From JBBQZL01 sp038207745 (lineage in GTDB: Bacteria > Actinomycetota > Thermoleophilia > Solirubrobacterales > 70-9): 9,865 nt of DNA. Positions 5,376-9,865 of the stretch are shown piece after piece. The notes below the pieces were generated by a model. The model was given only the letters and a program-made list of their open reading frames with translations, did not search any database and had not been told where the DNA came from. The stretch covers positions 1-9,865 of the forward strand of contig JBBQZL010000099.1 in assembly GCA_038207745.1 (NCBI GenBank), written 5' to 3'. The position numbers were made by a program, and so were the translations under genes. Each line of letters begins with the position of its first letter. Positions within the stretch are counted from its first letter, which is position 1.

Positions 5376-7055
5376 ATGAGAGCCGCAGACGCACTGATGG
5401 AATCGCTGAAGGCCGAGGGCGTGCAACACGTCTTTGGAATCCCCGGCGGGGCAAACCTGCCGACCTACGACGCGCTCGTCGATGCCGACTTCGACCACGT
5501 CCAGGTCAGGCACGAACAGGCTGGTGGCCACGCCGCCGAGGGCTATGCCCACGCGTCGGGTCGCGTAGGCGTCGCATTCGCCACGTCCGGTCCGGGCGCC
5601 ACGAATCTGGTCACCTCAATTGCGGACGCGATGCTCGATTCCAGGCCGACCGTCTTCATCACCGGACAGGTCCGCACCGACCTGATCGGCACCGACGGCT
5701 TCCAGGAGGCAGACATCATCGGCGCGACGCTGCCATTCGTCAAGCATTCGCTGCAGGTCACAGACGCCGAGCAGATTCCGGAGTTCATCCACGAGGCATT
5801 CCACATCGCATCGACGGGTCGCCCCGGCCCGGTGCTCGTCGACATCCCGCTCGATCTCTCGAAGAGTGAGATCGATTACCAGCCGCGCTCGGAACCGGTT
5901 GAGCTGCCCGGCTACAAGCCATCGATCGACGGAAACATCAAGCAGATCAGGATTGCAGCCAAGGCGATCGCAAACGCGCGTCGCCCGGTCCTCTACACCG
6001 GTGGCGGAGTGGTCAACGCCAACGCCTCCGAATCTCTCCGCGAACTGGCTGCCTCGGACCGATTCCCGGTCACCTCGACCCTGATGGGTCTCGGTGCCTT
6101 CCCCTCCGACAGCGATCAGTGGCTCGGCATGCTCGGCATGCACGGGACCAGGAGCGCCAACTACGCGATGGACGAGGCGGATCTGATCGTCGCGATCGGC
6201 GCGCGCTTCGACGACCGGATCACCGGCAAGCTCTCCGAGTTCGCTCCAAGGGCCAAGTTCATCCACATCGACGTGGATCCGGCGGAGATCTCAAAGAACA
6301 TCGCCGCCCATATCCCGATCGTCGGCGATGCGGGCCACATCCTCCCGAAGCTGGTTCGCGAGTACCGCGCGCTGCAGACGGATTCATCGAGGCTCGACCC
6401 CTGGTGGAAGCAGATCAGGGCCTGGCAGACGGAGTATCCGCTCAGCTATGAACCGGGCAAGGACGGCGAGATCAAGCCCCAGTTCATGATCGAGGCGATG
6501 CACCGGGCGACCGGCGGCGACGCGATCGTCACCTCGGACGTCGGTCAGCACCAGATGTGGTCCGCCCAGTACTACGGCTTCAACAAGCCGCGAAAGTGGA
6601 TCAACTCGGGTGGTCTCGGGACGATGGGTTTCGGCCTCCCGGCCGCGATCGGCGCCAAGGTCGCCTGTCCTGACGAGAACGTCGTCTGCCTCTCCGGTGA
6701 CGGCAGCCTGATCATGAACGCCCAGGAACTCGCAACCGCTGTCCACCACAACATCCCGGTCAAGGTCTTCCTTCTGAACAACGGCTACATGGGCATGGTG
6801 CGGCAGTGGCAGGAGCTCTTCTGGGATGGCCGCTACAGCTCTGTGGAGCTCGGCCCGAGTCCGGACTGGGTGAAGCTCGCGGAGGCCTACGGGGCCACCG
6901 GCCTGCGATGCGAGGAGGCAGCCGATCTCGAGGAGATGATGGTCCACGCGCTCGAACTCGATGGGCCGGCGTTGATCGATGTCCGGGTCAGCCCGACTGA
7001 GAACTGCTACCCGATGATCCCGGCCGGCGCGGCTGCCAGAGATATGGTCGGCTGA
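5376..7055 (+). CDS. ilvB: Acetolactate (acetohydroxyacid) synthase, large catalytic subunit
   Basis: The enzyme is ThDP-, Mg2+- and FAD-dependent and condenses pyruvate with pyruvate or 2-ketobutyrate, the first shared step of Val/Leu/Ile synthesis. The 559 residues are a normal family length. The N-terminal ThDP domain has FGIPGGAN (20-27) and RHEQAGGHAAEGYA (45-58), where Glu47 is the residue that activates ThDP. SGPGATNLVTSIADA (71-85) follows. The central FAD domain includes GMHGTRSANYAM (254-265) and GARFDDRITG (275-284). The C-terminal ThDP domain has GDGSLIMNAQELATA (441-455) and NNGYMGMVRQW (468-478), the metal/ThDP-binding motif, with Trp478 at the herbicide-site tryptophan. The stretch GQVRTDLIG (97-105) has Arg100 where most homologues I recall have Pro. 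An in-frame ATG at 5244 would overlap the upstream gene by 116 bp and add a non-conserved extension, so 5376 is preferred. ilvN follows after 2 bp. Confidence 0.96.
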   Translation: MRAADALMESLKAEGVQHVFGIPGGANLPTYDALVDADFDHVQVRHEQAGGHAAEGYAHASGRVGVAFATSGPGATNLVTSIADAMLDSRPTVFITGQVRTDLIGTDGFQEADIIGATLPFVKHSLQVTDAEQIPEFIHEAFHIASTGRPGPVLVDIPLDLSKSEIDYQPRSEPVELPGYKPSIDGNIKQIRIAAKAIANARRPVLYTGGGVVNANASESLRELAASDRFPVTSTLMGLGAFPSDSDQWLGMLGMHGTRSANYAMDEADLIVAIGARFDDRITGKLSEFAPRAKFIHIDVDPAEISKNIAAHIPIVGDAGHILPKLVREYRALQTDSSRLDPWWKQIRAWQTEYPLSYEPGKDGEIKPQFMIEAMHRATGGDAIVTSDVGQHQMWSAQYYGFNKPRKWINSGGLGTMGFGLPAAIGAKVACPDENVVCLSGDGSLIMNAQELATAVHHNIPVKVFLLNNGYMGMVRQWQELFWDGRYSSVELGPSPDWVKLAEAYGATGLRCEEAADLEEMMVHALELDGPALIDVRVSPTENCYPMIPAGAAARDMVG

Positions 7056-7057
7056 GC

Positions 7058-7606
7058 ATGGCTGACCAGGGAACATCAGAACTCGACAAGCTTGAGGCCT
7101 TTGGAGGCGTGCGGGCGCTGAGCGGCCGCAAGCACGTTCTCTCGATCATGGTCGAGAACCGCCCAGGCGTCCTGGCAAGGGTCGCCGGGCTGTTCTCGCG
7201 CCGCGGCTTCAACATCGACACGCTCTCCGTTGGGCCGACTGATGACCCGAACGTCTCGCGGATCACGTTGACGCTCGACGGCGCCGTGCACCCGATCGAT
7301 CAGGTCACCAAACAGCTCCACAAGCTGATCAACGTGCTGAAGATCAGGGACATGGAGCCGGACGAGACCATCGCCCGTGAGATGGCCCTGTTCAAGGTCA
7401 CCGCGACAGTTGAGAGCCGCGCCGAGATCATCCAATTCGCGGAGATCTTCCGGGCCAAGGTGGTCGATGTCTCACGACGCACGATGACGGTTGAGATCAC
7501 CGGGTCAGACGACAAGATCGAGGCCTTCGAGCGAATGCTCCGCCCGCACGGCCTGGTCGAGATGGTCCGCACCGGTGAGATCGCGATCGCGCGAGGCAGC
7601 GACTGA
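7058..7606 (+). CDS. ilvN: Acetolactate synthase small regulatory subunit
   Basis: This 182-residue protein activates IlvB and carries valine feedback inhibition. An N-terminal ACT domain spans about 26-100: HVLSIMVENRPGVLARVAGLFSRRG (26-50) leads into FNIDTLSVGPTDD, with Asn34, Gly37 and Asn52 in the region that binds valine in characterised homologues. ITKQLHKLINVLKI-type sequence closes the domain (TKQLHKLINVLKI at 84-96). The C-terminal regulatory domain (about 105-180) includes FRAKVVDVSRRTMTVEITG (131-149) and ends in the usual 'VRTGxIAIARG' (170-180). Residues 1-25 are an extension absent from the Mycobacterium IlvN as I recall it. The start is 2 bp after the ilvB stop, so the two are surely co-expressed, which fits their holoenzyme. 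The Shine-Dalgarno is weak, suggesting translational coupling. Confidence 0.95.
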   Translation: MADQGTSELDKLEAFGGVRALSGRKHVLSIMVENRPGVLARVAGLFSRRGFNIDTLSVGPTDDPNVSRITLTLDGAVHPIDQVTKQLHKLINVLKIRDMEPDETIAREMALFKVTATVESRAEIIQFAEIFRAKVVDVSRRTMTVEITGSDDKIEAFERMLRPHGLVEMVRTGEIAIARGSD

Positions 7607-7634
7607 GGCGAAAGCCCCAGCCGTCGCGACCAGC

Positions 7635-9041
7635 GTGACGCCCCCTATCGACACGTTCTCGATTGACCGATTGGTTTCGGGAGTCGCCGCTGCCTCGGAT
7701 GCGGGGCGGACGCGCCTCGTCAGCCTCACCGCGGCGATCCCGGATACCGACGTCTGCGCCGCGATTCTCGGTTCGCGGCTGGCCTCGGACTCATGGTTTT
7801 GCTGGGAGGAGGTTGACCGGCACTTCGCACTTGGCTGCCTGGGGTCGGCGGTCAGCGTGGTCGCGAGGGGAGAACGCCGCTTCGAGGAGGTCGCCGATCG
7901 ATGCATGGACGCAATATCCGATGCCGAACTTCTCGGCGAGACCGTCCTGCCTTCGGGGGCCGGGATCGTCTGGGTCGGTGGGTTCTCCTTCGACCCCGAA
8001 GGGGGTCGCACATCCAAGTGGTCATCATTTGCACCCGGGTCGATGACCCTGCCCGAGATCGCGCTGAGCAGCCACGGGGACCAGACCTTTCTGACCCTCA
8101 ACGTGCTCGCGAGGCCGGGGCAGGATCCCGAGCAGGTCCGGAGGCGGATCTCAGCCCGGGTTGCCGCGCTCTCCGACCGTGAGCTGCCGATGCTCGATCC
8201 CCATCCGGTGGCGCGACCGGACATCCGCAGCACGCTGCCGCCCGGCGGGTTCGAGCGGGCGGTCACCGCGGCGGTTGAGCGGATGGCCGCGGGTGAGGAT
8301 GGGATCACCAAGCTGGTCCTGGCCCGGGAGGTCGTGGTCGAAGCCGCCTCGGCGCATGATCCCGACGCCCTGTTCGGAGCGCTCCGGCAGGTCTTTCCCT
8401 CCTGCTTCGCGTTCAGCGTCGGTACTCCGGAGGGAGCATTCATCGGAGCAAGCCCCGAGCTGCTGATCCGGCGTTCAGGCGCCAGCGTCTCCGCGGTGGC
8501 GCTTGCGGGATCGACCCGCCGCAGCTCGGACCCCTCCGTTGACGATCACCTCGGCGAGCAGCTATTGCGCAGCGACAAGGATCGTCGCGAGCACGAGATC
8601 GTGGTCAGGCGGATCACCTCGATCCTGCGACCCCACTCTGTCTGGGTGGAGGCAGGGAGCGAGCCGACGACGATCCGGGTGGCGAACATCCAGCACCTGG
8701 CAACACCGATCGTCGCGCAGCTCTCGGACTCCCGGTCCGCGATCGAGCTCGCCGGGATGCTTCATCCGACTCCGGCGGTCGGCGGCGAGCCGTGGCCTGA
8801 GGCCGGCCGCCTGATCCGCGAGCTCGAGGAGATGGACCGCGGCTGGTACGCGGGCCCGGTCGGCTGGATGGACGCGACCGAGGACGGTGAGTTCTGCGTA
8901 GCGCTCCGCAGCGCCCTGATCCGCGATCGAGAGGCCTTCCTCTTCGCAGGGGTGGGCGTTGTGGCCGGATCGGACCCGGCGAGCGAGCTGGCGGAGACCG
9001 AGGTCAAGCTCGGCGCGTTGCTCCCGCTGCTTGCCGAGTAG
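7635..9041 (+). CDS. menF: Isochorismate synthase (MenF/EntC/DhbC family)
   Basis: The enzyme converts chorismate to isochorismate (Mg2+-dependent) for menaquinone, siderophore or salicylate synthesis. From the GTG at 7635 it has 468 residues. The chorismate-binding domain shows GITKLVLAR (223-231), with Lys226 as the likely general base, and GASPELL (271-277). AGSTRR (291-296) follows: the AGS form is that of EntC-type enzymes, whereas TrpE/PabB have AGTRPRG. Then come SDKDRREHEIVV (313-324), NIQHLATP (351-358), HPTPAVGG (377-384), RGWYAGPVGW (402-411), GEF (418-420) and GVGVVAGSDP (439-448), with ETEVK (454-458) for metal binding. The N-terminal third is the usual divergent alpha/beta portion. 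No ATG is available. GTG 7635 lies 28 bp after ilvN; TTG 7671 is the main alternative. GAGG at 7605-7608 is too far from either to serve as a standard ribosome site. No other men or siderophore genes are in view, so the pathway is open and the symbol tentative. Confidence 0.9.
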   Translation: MTPPIDTFSIDRLVSGVAAASDAGRTRLVSLTAAIPDTDVCAAILGSRLASDSWFCWEEVDRHFALGCLGSAVSVVARGERRFEEVADRCMDAISDAELLGETVLPSGAGIVWVGGFSFDPEGGRTSKWSSFAPGSMTLPEIALSSHGDQTFLTLNVLARPGQDPEQVRRRISARVAALSDRELPMLDPHPVARPDIRSTLPPGGFERAVTAAVERMAAGEDGITKLVLAREVVVEAASAHDPDALFGALRQVFPSCFAFSVGTPEGAFIGASPELLIRRSGASVSAVALAGSTRRSSDPSVDDHLGEQLLRSDKDRREHEIVVRRITSILRPHSVWVEAGSEPTTIRVANIQHLATPIVAQLSDSRSAIELAGMLHPTPAVGGEPWPEAGRLIRELEEMDRGWYAGPVGWMDATEDGEFCVALRSALIRDREAFLFAGVGVVAGSDPASELAETEVKLGALLPLLAE

Positions 9042-9070
9042 TCGCTCAGACCGTGTGGCGCCGGGCGGCG

Positions 9071-9808
9071 TTACGGTGTCCGTCTGTGGAGCGTCAGTGC
9101 TCCGAGCGCGAGCGCACCGACGGTGGCGAGCATGATGACTGCCAGGTCGAGCGCCACGGTGCCACCGATCGCATCCGGACGCGTGACGCGCTCGAGCGCG
9201 TCGTAGGCATAGGTGAAGGGAAGGACCCAGGAGAGGTCATATAGCGGCTTGGCCATCTGATCGCGGCTGACGAAGAGGCCGCAGAGCAGCAGCTGCGGGA
9301 AGATGAATGCCGGCATGAACTGCACGGCTTGGAACTCCGTCCGGGCAAACGCGCTGAGAAAGAGGCCGAGGGCCATGCCGAGCAGCGCGTTGCCGACCGC
9401 CAGCACGCCCACGATCAAGACTCCGTGCGGAGCGTCCAGACCGAGCAGCAGAAACCCGACCCCGCAGACGATGACCGCCTGTATTACGGCCAGCACTCCG
9501 AACGCGATCCCGTAACCGGCCAGCAGGTCGAGCTTGGCCAGCGGCATCGTCATCAATCGCTCGAGAGTTCCGCTGGTCCGCTCGCGCAGCATCGCAATCG
9601 AGGTGACGAGGAACATCCCGATGAACGGAAACATCCCGCACAACGGCGCCCCAATCGCCTGGAAGACGCCTGGACGGCCATCGAATACGTAGCGCAGCAG
9701 GATGAGCAGGGACGGGGGTACGACGAGCAGCAGCGCGAGGGTTCGCGGGTCGTGACCTATCTGCCGCAGCACGCGTCTGGCCGTGGCCACCATTATTCGC
9801 GCGCTCAC
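9071..9808 (-). CDS. ABC-2 type transporter permease
   Basis: This 245-residue membrane protein is half of an ABC exporter of the ABC-2 type (drug, polysaccharide or lipid efflux; DrrB-like). Six hydrophobic segments are visible at about 22-40, 52-72, 97-122, 128-152, 164-181 and 218-240. The cytoplasmic hallmark RERTSGTLERLMTMPL (75-90) lies between helices 2 and 3. The motif FPQLLLCGLFVSRDQM (170-185) and 'LPFTYAYDALERV' (196-208) are the usual ABC-2 signature near helix 5. The start is a GTG (9806-9808), supported by a clear GAGGAG Shine-Dalgarno 8 nt upstream (9817-9822) and by 4-bp overlap with the upstream stop codon; an ATG five codons downstream is the alternative. It converges on the isochorismate synthase gene with a 29-bp gap. 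The substrate cannot be inferred. Confidence 0.92.
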   Translation of the reverse strand: MSARIMVATARRVLRQIGHDPRTLALLLVVPPSLLILLRYVFDGRPGVFQAIGAPLCGMFPFIGMFLVTSIAMLRERTSGTLERLMTMPLAKLDLLAGYGIAFGVLAVIQAVIVCGVGFLLLGLDAPHGVLIVGVLAVGNALLGMALGLFLSAFARTEFQAVQFMPAFIFPQLLLCGLFVSRDQMAKPLYDLSWVLPFTYAYDALERVTRPDAIGGTVALDLAVIMLATVGALALGALTLHRRTP

Positions 9809-9865
9809 GGGACGGTCTCCTCGATCACGGCCAGGAAGGCCTGTCCGAGGTCGTCCTCGCCCGTC
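9805..9865 (-). CDS. 3' end of probable ABC transporter ATPase gene (5' part outside window)
   Basis: On the minus strand an open frame enters from the right edge and ends with TGA at 9807-9805, coding TGEDDLGQAFLAVIEETVP. The pattern 'DLxxAFLAVxEE' resembles the C-terminal end of ABC-2 partner ATPases ('LEDVFLxLTG'). The stop overlaps the permease GTG by 4 bp (GTGA), the usual arrangement for an ATPase-permease pair. Only 19 residues are visible, so the identification relies on context. Confidence 0.7.
   Translation of the reverse strand, partial: TGEDDLGQAFLAVIEETVP
9817..9822 (-). promoter_or_regulatory. Ribosome binding site of the ABC-2 permease
   Basis: GAGGAG on the minus strand sits 8 nt before the GTG at 9808 and inside the end of the ATPase gene. 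It decides in favour of the GTG over the ATG five codons later. It is the clearest Shine-Dalgarno sequence of the window. Confidence 0.65.

Noticed and set aside
7505..8443. Minus-strand frame of 312 codons across ilvN and the isochorismate synthase gene
   Set aside because: It spans two well-identified genes on the opposite strand and has Ser/Arg/Thr-rich shadow composition.
9050..9075. Possible bidirectional terminator hairpin between the convergent genes
   Set aside because: Only the outer CCGT/ACGG pairs well; the inner stem has mismatches and no T-run follows on either strand.

Overview
This is a high-GC window (about two-thirds G+C by eye) that reads as chromosomal DNA of an actinobacterium, most likely of the Thermoleophilia/Solirubrobacterales type. 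The lineage call rests mainly on the secreted beta-helix-type protein at 3458-5359. It ends in a Cys/Arg-rich C-terminal domain of a style I associate with secreted proteins of that group, and carries the 'DRGAVE' motif. The call is recalled pattern knowledge, not a search result.

Layout. (1) 1-2241, minus strand: two envelope glycosylation genes that overlap by 4 bp. The upstream one is a polytopic GT39/PMT-like glycosyltransferase (877-2241). The downstream one is a family 2 glycosyltransferase with an N-terminal membrane module resembling DUF2304 (1-880, running off the left edge). (2) 2242-2318: a compact divergent promoter region. (3) 2319-9041, plus strand: five closely packed genes. 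They are a UDP-sulfoquinovose synthase homologue (sqdB/SQD1-like), a secreted beta-helix-type protein overlapping its 3' end, ilvB, ilvN, and a MenF/EntC-type isochorismate synthase. Junctions are a 55-bp overlap and gaps of 16, 2 and 28 bp. (4) 9042-9070: a 29-bp convergent gap. (5) 9071-9865, minus strand: an ABC-2 type permease, coupled by a 4-bp overlap to the 3' tail of what is probably its ATPase gene, which runs off the right edge.

How the genes may work together. IlvB and IlvN form acetohydroxyacid synthase, the first common step of branched-chain amino acid synthesis. The isochorismate synthase starts menaquinone or siderophore/salicylate-type metabolism. The left half looks like surface glycosylation. 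The GT2 enzyme would make a polyprenyl-phosphate sugar, the GT39-like enzyme would transfer it outside the membrane, and the divergent SqdB homologue would make UDP-sulfoquinovose. That pairing suggests, without proving, that sulfoquinovose ends up on a surface glycan or protein rather than only in a sulfolipid.

Regulation. sqdB and ilvB, and more weakly the GT39 gene, lack a Shine-Dalgarno sequence and have a TANNNT hexamer 9-12 nt before the start codon, as expected for leaderless transcription. The ABC permease has the one clear Shine-Dalgarno sequence seen. No RNA genes, CRISPR arrays, insertion sequences or phage genes were recognised. The most unusual points are the DUF2304-GT2 fusion, the glycosylation/sqdB pairing, the leaderless-like starts, an Arg at the sulfonylurea-site proline of IlvB, and many GCGATCGC palindromes.
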